From Fodinibacter sp963811825 (lineage in GTDB: Bacteria; Actinomycetota; Actinomycetes; Actinomycetales; Dermatophilaceae), in assembly GCA_963811825.1 (NCBI GenBank), contig CAWESS010000022.1:248001-312000 (forward strand): DNA of 64,000 nt, read 5' to 3'. Position numbers and translations under genes: made by a program. Of the stretch, positions 17,350-27,070 are shown piece by piece. How positions within the stretch are numbered: position 1 is the stretch's first letter; each line of letters begins with the position of its first letter. The notes beneath the pieces were generated by a model, which was not told the origin of the DNA, did not search any database, and worked only from the letters and a program-made list of their open reading frames with translations.

Positions 17350-17355
17350 ACGGTA
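17350..17355 (-). promoter_or_regulatory. -10 hexamer of leaderless promoter (TACCGT)
   Basis: TACCGT on the minus strand ends 6 bases before the GTG at 17343 of the FGGY kinase; it lies in the 17-base gap after the SGNH esterase gene. Confidence 0.5.
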
Positions 17356-17360
17356 GCGCG

Positions 17361-18410
17361 TCAGCGGGCGGCGAACTCGGCTGCTTGACGCGCCGAGTGC
17401 ACCGTGTCGGCCGCGTCGATGCTGGCCCGGCTCGACAGGTCGACGCCGGCCTTCTTCGCCGCGGCCTTGGCCGCGGGCGTCGTGAGGTCGGGGGCCAGCA
17501 CGAGCGCCGGCTCGATGTGTCGGTCGGATGCCGCGTAGGCCCTCTGCTGGTCGGCCAGCCGCTTCGTCGAACCCTTGGCCTTGGTCAGCACGGCTGCCGT
17601 GGCCGTGACGGTCGACCCGGTGACGAACGGGCTCACCGTCGGGGTGTAGCCGCTCGCCTGACCGGTGCGGTTGGGGTGGTACGACTCCTGGATCGGGTTG
17701 GACAACCCGTTGAGCCACTCCTGGCTGGAGCACACGGCATGGCCGACGAAGGGCGTCGTCGGGTTGGCGAAGGAGAAGCCGGCCGCGCTGGCACGCTCGG
17801 CGGTCTTGGCGTTCACGAGGTCGGCCATCGCGTTCAGCCGGGTCATCTCGCTCGAGGAGAACCAGGTGAGCAGGTTGCAGTCGACGCCGTTGAAGATGCG
17901 CGGGTAGCCGACGACGGTGACCTTCGCCTGCGGCGCCCGCGCCTTGATGCCGGCGTAGAGGGTGTTGAGCGCGCCGGGCATGGTCTGGTTGACGTAGGCC
18001 TGCGCCTTGTCGATGGCGCCGTTGCAGTTGCTGAGCCAGGCCGGCTGCGCGCAGGTCGTGAGCACGCTCGCGAACCCGGCGTCGTTGCCGCCGATCGAGA
18101 TGGTCACGTAGGCCGTGCTCGAGTTGAGGGCGGAGAGCTGGGTGTTCGTGACGTCGGCGATCTTGGCGCCGGAGCAGGCACGGAAGTTCAGGGCGTACCC
18201 CTTCGCGGAGGCGATGAGCGAGGGGTAGGCGTACACCGACCGCAGGCAGCTCGTGCCGTCCGCGAGGTAGGTGCGCGTGCCCGTGCCCGAGGAGTAGCTG
18301 TCCCCGAGGGCGACGTACGAGGGTGCAGCAGCCTGGGCCGGCGCGGCCGACACCACGAGGGCGGCGGTCGCGGCGAGGGCTGCGGTGGACAGGGCACGTC
18401 GTCGGGCCAT
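17361..18410 (-). CDS. Secreted SGNH/GDSL-type esterase (lipase)
   Basis: A 349-residue exported hydrolase. The signal peptide is MARRRALSTAALAATAALVV, with AAPAQAA as the likely cleavage region. The mature enzyme starts SYVALGDSYSSGTGTRTY, block I with the catalytic Ser. GGNDAG is block III and ESYHPN supplies the catalytic His. Even cysteine spacing (about six Cys) fits the disulfide-bonded Streptomyces SGNH lipase group. The 70 residues after the domain, rich in Ala and Lys, are an extension of unknown use. GGAG lies 5-9 bases before the ATG. Confidence 0.93.
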   Translation of the reverse strand: MARRRALSTAALAATAALVVSAAPAQAAAPSYVALGDSYSSGTGTRTYLADGTSCLRSVYAYPSLIASAKGYALNFRACSGAKIADVTNTQLSALNSSTAYVTISIGGNDAGFASVLTTCAQPAWLSNCNGAIDKAQAYVNQTMPGALNTLYAGIKARAPQAKVTVVGYPRIFNGVDCNLLTWFSSSEMTRLNAMADLVNAKTAERASAAGFSFANPTTPFVGHAVCSSQEWLNGLSNPIQESYHPNRTGQASGYTPTVSPFVTGSTVTATAAVLTKAKGSTKRLADQQRAYAASDRHIEPALVLAPDLTTPAAKAAAKKAGVDLSSRASIDAADTVHSARQAAEFAAR

Positions 18411-18553
18411 GGGGTTCTCCTGGGAGCGGTCGGGACCTGCGGCTCCCCCAGAGTCCACCCTCGGAGCCCACCGCGTCGAGGAATTGGCGAACTCGACGGC
18501 CGGGGGGCGCGGTGTCCGGCATCCTCGGGTGCGGTGCCCCGGCATCCGCCGCG

Positions 18554-18559
18554 TAGGCT
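18554..18559 (+). promoter_or_regulatory. -10 hexamer of leaderless promoter (TAGGCT)
   Basis: TAGGCT ends 6 bases before the GTG at 18566. No Shine-Dalgarno is visible. Confidence 0.6.
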
Positions 18560-18565
18560 CGTCGG

Positions 18566-19456
18566 GTGGCTCTGACCGATCTCTCGCGCTGCTCCGCCGC
18601 CTCGCGGCACCGCGCCGACCCGCAGGCCGGCACCGCCCCAGTGGCCTCTCGGTGGCTGCTCATCGAGCACCAGGGGCCGTGGGCGAAGAAGCCGCTGACC
18701 ACCCCGCCGCTGACGGCGTCGCTGGGCGCCGAGATCGACCGGATCTGCGCGTCCTTCGGGGGCAAGACGCTGCTCGTGCGCCGCCCCGGCCGACGACTGC
18801 CCGGGGAGGACCCGCACTCCTGGTACGCCGTCGACACGATCCGCCGCACGCGGGTCCGGGGCTCGTGGAAGACCTCCGACGACCTGCTCGCCGCCGCCCA
18901 CGCGCTCGGGATGCCGCTGTCCGGCAGCGACGACGACGCCGACCCGATGGTGCTCGTGTGCACCCACGGCACCCGCGACGCCTGCTGCGCGGTGCGTGGT
19001 CGGCCGATCGTCGCGACGCTGGCCCGGGCGCTGCCCGACGAGGTCTGGGAGTGCACCCACCTCGGCGGCCACCGGTTCGCCGGCACGGTGCTGTCCCTGC
19101 CGGACGGGGTCAACTTCGGCCGCCTCGACCCCGACAACGCCCTCGCGGCGGTCACGGCGCACCGCGAGGGGCGCACGGACGCCCGCTTCCTGCGGGGCAC
19201 GACCCGGTGGGAGCCGGCGGTCCAGGCCGCCCTCGTCGCGGTGCTGCAGCGGTACGGTCCGGGCGCGGTCGACGACCTCGTCCCGGGCGCGATCGATGCC
19301 ATGGGCGACCGCACGCTCGTCGAGGTCTTCGGTCGGGGGTCGCTGCCGAGCCGGGTGCTCGTCGACGTCGTGAGCGAGGCCCTTCCCGACGCGCCGCTCA
19401 GCTGCGGGGACGTCCCCAAGGCCCACGTGGCGCACCGCGCCGTCATCCGCGCGTAG
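18566..19456 (+). CDS. Sucraseferredoxin-like (Sucrase/ferredoxin domain) protein
   Basis: A 296-residue protein of the Suc_Fer-like family. Landmarks are CSAASRHRADPQAGTAP at the N-terminus, VCTHGTRDACCAVRG in the middle (thioredoxin-like ferredoxin fold with clustered Cys) and CTHLGGHRFAGTVLSLPDG with the conserved HxGGHRxA motif. Related fungal proteins include Apd1, which binds a [2Fe-2S] cluster with Cys and His ligands; the conserved Cys and His here fit that. Its role in actinobacteria is unknown. The GTG start is set by the leaderless -10. Confidence 0.88.
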   Translation: MALTDLSRCSAASRHRADPQAGTAPVASRWLLIEHQGPWAKKPLTTPPLTASLGAEIDRICASFGGKTLLVRRPGRRLPGEDPHSWYAVDTIRRTRVRGSWKTSDDLLAAAHALGMPLSGSDDDADPMVLVCTHGTRDACCAVRGRPIVATLARALPDEVWECTHLGGHRFAGTVLSLPDGVNFGRLDPDNALAAVTAHREGRTDARFLRGTTRWEPAVQAALVAVLQRYGPGAVDDLVPGAIDAMGDRTLVEVFGRGSLPSRVLVDVVSEALPDAPLSCGDVPKAHVAHRAVIRA

Positions 19457-19499
19457 GGGCCGGTGGCCAGGGGTTCGGTGCGGTGCCAGAGTGTGACGC

Positions 19500-21207
19500 A
19501 TGAGCGCAACGGAGTCCTACCGTGAGGCACGTGACCAGCTGATCGCCCTGCGGGGCCGGCACGAGGAAGCGCTGGCCACGTTCGCGTGGCCCGAGGTCGG
19601 CGAGCGGTTCAACTGGGCGATCGACTGGTTCGACGCCATCGCCCGGGGCAACGACCGCGACGCCCTCGTCATCCTCGAGGAGGACGGGGCGAGCACCTCG
19701 GTCAGCTTCGACGCGATGGCCGCGCGGTCGGACCGGGTCGGGGCCTGGCTGCAGGCACAGGGCGTGCGGCGCGGCGACCCGGTCATGCTCATGCTCGGCA
19801 ACCAGGCCGAGCTGTGGGACTGCATGCTCGCGGTCATGAAGATCGGGGCGGTGATCATGCCGACGACGACGGCCGCCGGGCCGGCGGACCTCACCGACCG
19901 GGTCGTCCGCGGTGGGGCACGGGCCGTGGTGACCACCCCCTCGGAGACGGCGAAGTTCGACGAGGTGCCCGGTGACTACCTCCGCGTCTCGCGTCGGCGC
20001 CACCCCGGGCTGGGCCGACCTGCTGGACGCCTATGCGGCCGACGTGCCGCCGCTGCCGCATCCCGGCACCGGCCCGGGGGACCCGCTCCTGCTCTACTTC
20101 ACCTCGGGCACGACCTCGCGCCCCAAGCTCGTCGAGCACACCCAGGTGTCCTACCCCGTGGGTCATCTGTCGACGGTCTACTGGCTGGGCCTGCGGCCCG
20201 GTGACGTGCACCTCAACATCTCGAGCCCCGGGTGGGCCAAGCACGCCTGGTCGTGCTTCTTCGCGCCGTGGATCGCCGAGGCGACGATCTTCGTGCCGAC
20301 GTACTCGAGGTTCGACCCCGACAAGCTCCTCGGGGTGCTGCGCGACCACCGGGTGACCAGCTTCTGCGCCCCACCGACGGTGTGGCGGATGCTCATCAAC
20401 GCCGACCTCTCCGGTGGCCCGGGCTCACTGCGCGAGGTCGTCGGGGCCGGCGAGCCGCTCAACCCGGAGGTCATCGAGCAGGTCCGTCGCGCCTGGGGCC
20501 TGGAGCTGCGCGACGGCTACGGCCAGACCGAGATGACGGCGGCCGTCGGCAACACGCCCGGCTCACCGCTCAAGCCGGGCTCGATGGGGCGGCCGCTACC
20601 CGGCATCCCGGTCGTGCTCGTCGACCCCCTGTCGGGTGAGCGGGTCGACGGTGAGGGGGAGGGCGAGCTGTGCCTCGACCTGTCGGAGCACCCGCTTCCC
20701 CTCATGACCGGCTACCAGGGAGACACCGAGCGCAACGACGCGGCGATGGCCGGCGGCTGGTACCACACGGGCGACATCGCGACGCGGGACGCCGAGGGCT
20801 ACCTCACCTACGTCGGGCGCACCGACGACGTCTTCAAGGCGAGCGACTTCAAGATCAGCCCCTTCGAGCTCGAGTCGGTGCTCATCGAGCACCCTGCGGT
20901 CGCCGAGGCGGCCGTCGTCCCGGCCCCGGATGCCGTGCGCCTCGCGGTTCCGAAGGCGTACGTCGTGCTGGCCCCCGGCCACGAGCCGTCGGAGGAGACG
21001 GCGCGCTCGATCCTCGCCTACGCCCGGGAGCACCTCGCGCCATGGCAGCGGGTGCGGCGGCTGGAGTTCTCGGAGCTGCCGAAGACGATCTCCGGGAAGA
21101 TCCGCAGGGTCGAGCTGAGGGGGCGCGAGGAGGACCTCGCAGCCGGGGACGGCGTGCCCGCCGGCACCGAGTGGCGCGACGACATGTTCCCCGAGCTCAG
21201 GGGGTGA
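19500..21207 (+). pseudogene. AMP-binding acyl-CoA synthetase, interrupted by one frameshift
   Basis: A medium-chain-type acyl-CoA synthetase of about 568 residues, split between two frames. Frame one runs from the ATG at 19500 through VMLMLGNQAELWDCMLAVMK to DYLRVS. The next frame continues VGATPGWADL, then YFTSGTTSRPK (P-loop), GYGQTEMT and GWYHTGDIATRDAEG, ending with KTISGKIRR. The two join near 19989, where one extra C in TCTCGCGTC would explain the shift. Every catalytic motif is intact, so sequence error is more likely than decay. It would activate a fatty acid with ATP and CoA. Confidence 0.88.
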
Positions 21208-23338
21208 CCGCAGCGGCGGCCGGTGCTGCGGACCGTGGCACGGTGGTCGTCGTCAGCGGCTCGTCGCGTGTGCACACCCGCTCGGGGTCGAGCTCGCGGC
21301 GGTCGATGCGCCGACCGTTGACGAGCTGCACCCCGTCATAGCTCGGCCGGCCCTCGATGACGTCGCTGAACCGGTACCGCGTGAGCGTCGCCAGGCGGCA
21401 GTCGGTGCCGAAGGTCAGCACGTCGAAGGCCGAGGGCTGACCGACGAGCTCTTCCCCGGGGGCCTCCTGGACGAAGTGGGTGACCGGCCCACCGCCGGTG
21501 AACGTGCCGACCTGCACCCGGTTGCCCTCGAGGTCGGCCGAGTGCATGTGTCCGTTGACGAGCACCCCGCCCTCGAGGTCCTGCACGGCCCACGGCTCGT
21601 GGCTGACGACGACGTCGGCAGGCGGCCGCTCGGCGAAGGACGCGACGAACGCCTCGCGGGCGGGCACCTGCTTGGCGGGCGAGCCCTTGCCCGAGTCGCC
21701 GAACCAGCGCGGGTCGTTGAACCCGGCGATGGTGACGCCGCCGACCGTCACCTCGGCGTAGTCGCCGCTCGCCGGCTCGAGCAGCACGACGTTGGGCACC
21801 TGCGCCATCCGGCGCAGCACCTCGTCGTCGGTGGCGCTCGTCGCGTCGTGGTTGCCCCGCACGAACAGGTAGGGCACCTCGAGCGACTCGATGCCGTCGA
21901 AGATGCCCGCGGCCTCGCCCTCGGCCACGGTGCCGAAGTTCAGCAGGTCCCCGGCGTCGATGATGACGTCGACCGACTCCTCCTCGACGACCGTGCGCAT
22001 GAGGGAGTACTGGTTGCCGCCGTGCACGTCACTCACGAGCAGAGCCCGCAGCGCGGTGTCGGCCTCGAGCGGCGCCGCCGCGTACTTCTGCTGCAGGGCC
22101 GTCGACAACGCGATGACGTTGCGCAGGTACGGCGCGACCTGGGTGGCTCGCGCCTCGACGTCACTGAGGATCCCCTGGTTGCGCTGCAGGGTTCCGAGGA
22201 TGCCCGTCGAGGTGAACGTCTCCTGCCGCTGCGGCTGGTAGGTCGCATACAGCGACACCGCCGTCGCCGTGGTCGCGAGCACCCACCCGGCGGTGCAGGC
22301 GACGACGAGGGCGACCGGTGGGCGTCGGCGACGGAGCACGGCATACGCGCCGAGCACCGAGCCGATGAGCAACAGCCCGCCGGCGGCGAAGCGGATGAGC
22401 ACGTCGACGGCGACGTCGCGGATCGCCGCGCTCAGCTCCTCCGGCCCCGGGCGAAGGGTGGCCAGGCTGACCTGTGGTCGCGAGAGCGCGTCGGCGATGC
22501 TCGCGTTGACCTGCGGGACGGTGCGGATGCCGGGTGCCGCGCCGGCGAACCCCACCTCGAGGTCACCGAACGCCGTCGTCGCGAGGATCTGGCCGAGGTG
22601 GGTGGGGTCGGGGTCGAGAGCCACGCTCGCCTGGTAGTGCCGGGTGTGCGCGGTGGCGGGTGCGACGGCGGTCGCGACGACCCCGGCGGCGATGCACGCG
22701 AGCGTCACCCCGAGCACGCCGAGCCCTTGGCGCACGCGGCGAGAGCCGATGCGGTGACCGGCCCACCACCAGACGCCGATCGCCGTGACGAGCGGCCACA
22801 CCACCGTGAGGGCGGCGACGATCCGCTCGTGCAGGCCGAACGAGCCGCCTGACACCCCGAGCCCCAGTGAGGCGACGGATGCCGTGAGCACCACCGCCGC
22901 CGTCCGCGCCACTCTGGCGGTGAGGACCCTCGGGCCACCGGGGCGGGCGGCGAACCACGGCCACAGGCCGAGCAGCACGAAGGATGCCGTGGCCACCACG
23001 GTGTGTGCGGTGGAGGACTCCGCGCGCGAGGGCAGGGGGAGCGCTGCGACCGCGAGGGTGGCGACACCGCCGGCGGCCAGGACCATCCGGCCGGTGCGGT
23101 GGGCGGCACCGAGCGCCCACGCCGTCACGACGTGGGCCAGGCCGGTGACGACCAGCCCGGTCGTCATGACCCAGCGGTGCGGTGTGGCCGAGGCGGCCAG
23201 GGCGCTGATCGTCTCGGAACGGGCGTCGAACCCGCCGGCCTGGAGGGCGGCGGCCCACGTCCAGCCGCCGACGAGCGCGAGGACGGCGACCGTCGCACTG
23301 AGCACGGCAGTCCGGGGCCGGCCCCTCGGTGCGGACAT
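21197..23338 (-). CDS. DUF998-like membrane domain fused to metallophosphoesterase
   Basis: A 713-residue membrane protein. Residues 1-210 resemble a DUF998 protein with about six helices (DARSETISALAASATPHRWV). Two or three more helices follow around 225-380. The C-terminal calcineurin-like phosphoesterase has SDVHGGNQ near 433, DAGDLLNFG, RGNHDA, SHEP and NGHMHS, giving the full di-metal ligand set. DUF998 and phosphoesterase are normally separate proteins, so this looks like a fusion. The active site probably faces the same side as the last helix dictates. A TACTGT -10 lies 6 bases before the ATG. Confidence 0.85.
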   Translation of the reverse strand: MSAPRGRPRTAVLSATVAVLALVGGWTWAAALQAGGFDARSETISALAASATPHRWVMTTGLVVTGLAHVVTAWALGAAHRTGRMVLAAGGVATLAVAALPLPSRAESSTAHTVVATASFVLLGLWPWFAARPGGPRVLTARVARTAAVVLTASVASLGLGVSGGSFGLHERIVAALTVVWPLVTAIGVWWWAGHRIGSRRVRQGLGVLGVTLACIAAGVVATAVAPATAHTRHYQASVALDPDPTHLGQILATTAFGDLEVGFAGAAPGIRTVPQVNASIADALSRPQVSLATLRPGPEELSAAIRDVAVDVLIRFAAGGLLLIGSVLGAYAVLRRRRPPVALVVACTAGWVLATTATAVSLYATYQPQRQETFTSTGILGTLQRNQGILSDVEARATQVAPYLRNVIALSTALQQKYAAAPLEADTALRALLVSDVHGGNQYSLMRTVVEEESVDVIIDAGDLLNFGTVAEGEAAGIFDGIESLEVPYLFVRGNHDATSATDDEVLRRMAQVPNVVLLEPASGDYAEVTVGGVTIAGFNDPRWFGDSGKGSPAKQVPAREAFVASFAERPPADVVVSHEPWAVQDLEGGVLVNGHMHSADLEGNRVQVGTFTGGGPVTHFVQEAPGEELVGQPSAFDVLTFGTDCRLATLTRYRFSDVIEGRPSYDGVQLVNGRRIDRRELDPERVCTRDEPLTTTTVPRSAAPAAAAVTP

Positions 23339-23344
23339 GCGCCA

Positions 23345-23350
23345 ACAGTA
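23345..23350 (-). promoter_or_regulatory. -10 hexamer of leaderless promoter (TACTGT)
   Basis: TACTGT on the minus strand ends 6 bases before the ATG at 23338. Its partner promoter for the opposite gene is only 11 bases away. Confidence 0.5.
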
Positions 23351-23361
23351 GGTCGGCCACC

Positions 23362-23367
23362 TAGGGT
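23362..23367 (+). promoter_or_regulatory. -10 hexamer of leaderless promoter (TAGGGT)
   Basis: TAGGGT ends 7 bases before the ATG at 23375. The divergent gap is only 36 bases long, so each -35 region must overlap the opposite promoter or gene. Confidence 0.6.
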
Positions 23368-23374
23368 TTCTCGT

Positions 23375-24059
23375 ATGCCGGTGCCTCCCTCCCCGTTCGA
23401 CGCCCCCTTCGAGGGTGTCCTCCTCGACCTCGACGGCACGCTCGTCGACTCCATCGCCGCGGTCGAGAGGTCCTGGATCCAGTGGTGCGGGGAGTTCGGG
23501 GTCGACCCGATGCTGCTGGTGGGCATGCACGGGGTGACGGCCGCGAACGTCATCGAAGGGCTCCTGCCGCCCGAGGTGCGCGAGGAGGCCCACCTGCGTA
23601 TCCGCGAGATCGAGGTGGCCGACGTCGAGGACATCGTCGTGCTTCCCGGCGCGGCCGAGCTGCTGAGGGCGCTCGCCGACGCCTCGGTCCCCACCGCCAT
23701 CGTCACCTCGGGCACGCGCGACCTCGCCGAGGCTCGGATCGCCGCCACGGGGCTGGTCCACCCCCCGGTGGTCGTCACGGCATCCGACGTCGAGCGGGGC
23801 AAGCCGTGGCCCGACCCGTGGCTGCTCGGTGCCCGACTGCTCGGGGTCGACCCCGCGCCAGTGCATCGTCGTCGAGGACTCGATGGCGGGGCTGCGTGCC
23901 GCGCGCGATGCCGGATGCCGTGGCCTCGTCGCGGTGACGAGCACCACCGCGCCCGCTGAGCTCGCCACCCTCGCCGGGCTGGTCGTCCCCGACCTGTCGC
24001 ACCTGCCGACCGAGGTGGGCGCGGGAGTGCTGCGGGTGGTCGTCGGCGCAGGGGTCTAG
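23375..24059 (+). pseudogene. HAD-IA family sugar phosphatase, interrupted by one frameshift
   Basis: A haloacid-dehalogenase-like phosphatase of about 228 residues. Motif I is DLDGTLVDS, motif II VTSGTRDLAEAR, motif III the Lys in RGKPWPDPW, and motif IV VVEDSMAGLRAARDAG. Motifs I-III are in the first frame and motif IV in the next. They join near 23858, where GCGCCAG would need to be GCGCAG. It resembles glycerol-3-phosphatase or 2-deoxyglucose-6-phosphatase types. All motifs survive, so an inserted C in the sequence is the simplest cause. Confidence 0.87.
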
Positions 24060-24062
24060 GGT
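24057..24062 (+). promoter_or_regulatory. -10 hexamer of leaderless promoter (TAGGGT)
   Basis: TAGGGT ends 6 bases before the ATG at 24069 and overlaps the TAG stop of the HAD gene. Confidence 0.6.
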
Positions 24063-24068
24063 TCACGG

Positions 24069-25742
24069 ATGGATGCCGACGCCGTCGTCGTGGGTGCCGG
24101 CCTCGCCGGCCTCGTCGCCACGTGTGAGCTCGCCGATGCGGGCCGATCGGTGGTGCTGCTCGACCAGGAGAGCGAGGCCAACCTCGGCGGCCAGGCGTGG
24201 TGGAGCTTCGGTGGCCTGTTCCTCGTCGACAGCCCCGAGCAACGGCGCATGGGCATCTCCGACTCCTTCGACCTCGCCTGGCAGGACTGGGAGGGCACGG
24301 CCGGTTGGGACCGCCTGACCGACGCCGACGGCCGCCCCGGCCCGGATCACTGGGGTCGGCAGTGGGGTCGCGCCTACGTCGAGTGGGCCGCCGGGGAGAA
24401 GCGGGCGTGGCTGCGCGAACGCGGGATCTCGTTCTTCCCCGTCGTCGGCTGGGCGGAGCGCGGCGACGGAACCAGTGGGGGACACGGGAACTCCGTGCCG
24501 CGCTTCCACATCCCCTGGGGCACGGGCACCGGAGTCGTCGCGCCGTTCGAGCGGCGGGTGCGTGACCACATCGCCGCCGGGCGGGTCTTCTACCGGCCCC
24601 GGCACCAGGTCGACCAGCTCGTGCGGAGCAGCGGCATCGTCACCGGGGTGCGCGGCTCGGTGCTCGCGCCGGACGACTCACCGCGTGGCGTCGCGAGCAA
24701 CCGCGAGGTGGTGGGGGAGTTCGAGTACGGCGGGCAGGCCGTGGTCGTCACGTCCGGCGGCATCGGCGGGAACCACGACCTCGTGCGCGCCAACTGGCCG
24801 GAGCGGCTGGGGACCGCCCCGGAGGACCTGCTCACCGGCGTCCCGGCCTACGTCGACGGTCGGATGATCGGCATCACCGAGGCGGCCGGGGGCGCCGTCG
24901 TCAACCGCGACCGCATGTGGCACTACGTCGAGGGCGTGCGCAACTGGGACCCGGTCTGGCCGGGGCACGCCATCCGCATCCTCGCGGGGCCGAGCGCGAT
25001 GTGGTTCGACGGGCGCGGCGACCGGCTGCCGGCGCCGTACTTCCCGGGGTTCGACACCCTCGGCACGCTGGATCACCTGCGGCACACCGGCTTCGAGCAC
25101 TCGTGGTTCATCCTCAACCGCTCGCTCGCGGGCAAGGAGTTCGCGCTGTCGGGCTCCGAGCAGAACCTCGACCTCACGCAGCGGCGCTACCGCGACGTGC
25201 TGCGCCGGCCGATCACGCCCGTGACGCCGTCGGTCCAGGCCTTCCTCGACCACGGCGAGGACTGGCTCACGGCCGACACCATCGGCGAGCTCGTCGCGAA
25301 GATGAACGCGCTCACCCCGCACGCTCCGCTCGACCCGGCCCACATCGAACGGCAGATCGTCGAACGTGACCGCCAGGTCGACAACGACTACACCAAGGAC
25401 GCGCAGGTCGCGGCGATCCGGGTCGCCCGTCAGTACCGCGGCGACAAGCTGACCAAGCGGGCCTTCCCGCCGCACGCCATCCTCGACCCCAAGCGCGGAC
25501 CCCTCGTCGCCGTGCGCCTGCGGGTGCTCTCCCGCAAGACGCTCGGCGGGTTGCACACCGACCTGTCCGGGCGGGTGCTCGGGCCCACCGGCGAGCCCGT
25601 GCCGGGGCTGTATGCCGCCGGTGAGGTCTCCGGGTTCGGTGGCGGCGGGGTGCACGGCTACCGGGCCCTCGAGGGCACCTTCGTCGGCGGCTGCATGTTC
25701 TCCGGGAGGGCTGCGGGCCGCGCGGCGGCCGCCGCCCTGTGA
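24069..25742 (+). CDS. FAD-binding dehydrogenase (KstD/fumarate-reductase-like flavoprotein)
   Basis: A 557-residue flavoprotein of the FAD_binding_2 family. It has VVVGAGLAGLVATCELADAG at residues 6-25, the acidic LLDQESEANLGGQAWWSFGG, and near the C-terminus LHTDLSGRVLGPTGEPVPGL followed by YAAGEVSGFGGGGVHGYRAL. Related proteins are annotated as 3-ketosteroid 1-dehydrogenase-like, but this subgroup ('FAD-binding dehydrogenase', about 550 residues) has no firm substrate. Its leaderless start suggests its own promoter; the MFS gene follows 34 bases later. Confidence 0.9.
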   Translation: MDADAVVVGAGLAGLVATCELADAGRSVVLLDQESEANLGGQAWWSFGGLFLVDSPEQRRMGISDSFDLAWQDWEGTAGWDRLTDADGRPGPDHWGRQWGRAYVEWAAGEKRAWLRERGISFFPVVGWAERGDGTSGGHGNSVPRFHIPWGTGTGVVAPFERRVRDHIAAGRVFYRPRHQVDQLVRSSGIVTGVRGSVLAPDDSPRGVASNREVVGEFEYGGQAVVVTSGGIGGNHDLVRANWPERLGTAPEDLLTGVPAYVDGRMIGITEAAGGAVVNRDRMWHYVEGVRNWDPVWPGHAIRILAGPSAMWFDGRGDRLPAPYFPGFDTLGTLDHLRHTGFEHSWFILNRSLAGKEFALSGSEQNLDLTQRRYRDVLRRPITPVTPSVQAFLDHGEDWLTADTIGELVAKMNALTPHAPLDPAHIERQIVERDRQVDNDYTKDAQVAAIRVARQYRGDKLTKRAFPPHAILDPKRGPLVAVRLRVLSRKTLGGLHTDLSGRVLGPTGEPVPGLYAAGEVSGFGGGGVHGYRALEGTFVGGCMFSGRAAGRAAAAAL

Positions 25743-25776
25743 ACGGTGCGCGGCCCCGTCCGGTGAGGGGCGTGCG

Positions 25777-27069
25777 ATGACGGGTGCCACGGCATCCGCC
25801 GGGGTGCTGCCGCTGTGGCGGCTGCCCGACTTCCGGCGGTACTGGGTGGCGCGCGAGGTCTCCATCGCGGGCACGCTGGTCACGGCCGTCGCGCTGCCCG
25901 TGCTCGTCTACCGGCTGACCGGGAGCCCGTCGCTCACCGCCCTCATCGCCGTCGTCGAGGGGCTGCCGTACCTCATGTTCGGGCTGGTCTCGGGGGCCTT
26001 GTCGGACCGCCTCGACCGGCGTCAGGTGATGGTGCTCGCCGACATCGTGGCCGCGGTCGTCATCGCGTCGGTGCCGTTGGCGCACTGGTTCGGCACGCTG
26101 ACCGCGGCGCACGCGCTGGCGGCCGGGTTCCTCGCCCAGGCGGCCTTCGTGTTCTTCGACGGTGCCGCGTTCGGGGCGCTGCCGGCCATCGTCGGGCGCG
26201 ACCGGATCGGCGAGGCGAACGCCGCCATCTGGGGTGTCGGCTCCTTCCTCGACCTCGGGGTGCCGATGCTCGCCGGGGTGCTGCTCGCCGTCGTCGACCC
26301 GGCGGTCCTCCTGGGGTTGGACGCGCTGTCGTTCGCGCTGTCCGCGGCGTGCGTGGCCGGCATCCGGTCGCGGTTGTCGGAGGAGCGGGGTGCGGTGCCG
26401 AAGCTGCGCCCGCGGGTGCTCGCCGCCGAGGTCGCCGAAGGGCTGCGCTTCCTGTGGGGCCACGTGGGGGTGCGCTCGCAGACGATCATCGGGTTCCTCC
26501 TGTCGTTCTCGGGGGCCGGGTTCATGTCGCTGTCGGTGCCGTACGCCGACCAGCTGCTCGGAGTGGGCACGAGTGGGTGGCGCTTCGGGCTGGTCTTCGC
26601 TGCCTGGGGTGTGGGCGGCATGCTCGTCGCCGCACTGACCCCGAGGTTGCTGCGGGTGTTCTCGCCGAACCGGCTGGCGCTGCTGTGGCTGCCGGTCGCG
26701 GGGGTGACGGGGGTGCTCGTGGCGCTGACGTCGACGTGGGCGGTCGCGATCTCGCTCATGGTGCTGTGGGGGGTGTCGTACCAGGGGGTGGTGCTCAACT
26801 CGATGACCTACCGGCAGCAGGTGACGCCGGAGGCCATGCTGGGGCGCGTCAACACGGCGGGGCGGATGTTGTCGTTCGGGGTCGGCTGGACGGGTGGGGC
26901 GCTGATGGCCAGCGCCCTCGCCGGGGCGATCGGGCTGCGGCCGGCCCTGGTGTCGGTCGTGTCCGTGGGGTTGGTCGCCGCGGCGTTCGGATGGCTGTCG
27001 CCGCTGCGAACCCTCGACCGCGAGGGTGCCGAAACCGCCGAGGCCAGATGGGTCAGGTTCGACCAATAG
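25777..27069 (+). CDS. MFS transporter
   Basis: A 430-residue major facilitator with about 12 hydrophobic segments. It begins LWRLPDFRRYWVAREVSIAG, and GALSDRLDRRQVMVLAD is the loop 2-3 signature. The layout is that of the Bcr/enterobactin-exporter-like (MFS_3) efflux group. GAGGGG lies about a dozen bases before the ATG. It is convergent with the TOPRIM gene, only one base between the stops. The exported or imported compound is unknown. Confidence 0.9.
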   Translation: MTGATASAGVLPLWRLPDFRRYWVAREVSIAGTLVTAVALPVLVYRLTGSPSLTALIAVVEGLPYLMFGLVSGALSDRLDRRQVMVLADIVAAVVIASVPLAHWFGTLTAAHALAAGFLAQAAFVFFDGAAFGALPAIVGRDRIGEANAAIWGVGSFLDLGVPMLAGVLLAVVDPAVLLGLDALSFALSAACVAGIRSRLSEERGAVPKLRPRVLAAEVAEGLRFLWGHVGVRSQTIIGFLLSFSGAGFMSLSVPYADQLLGVGTSGWRFGLVFAAWGVGGMLVAALTPRLLRVFSPNRLALLWLPVAGVTGVLVALTSTWAVAISLMVLWGVSYQGVVLNSMTYRQQVTPEAMLGRVNTAGRMLSFGVGWTGGALMASALAGAIGLRPALVSVVSVGLVAAAFGWLSPLRTLDREGAETAEARWVRFDQ

Positions 27070-27070
27070 G

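Noticed and set aside
24069..25742. A firm call of 3-ketosteroid dehydrogenase
   Set aside because: No other steroid genes are nearby and the 557-residue subgroup has no proven substrate.
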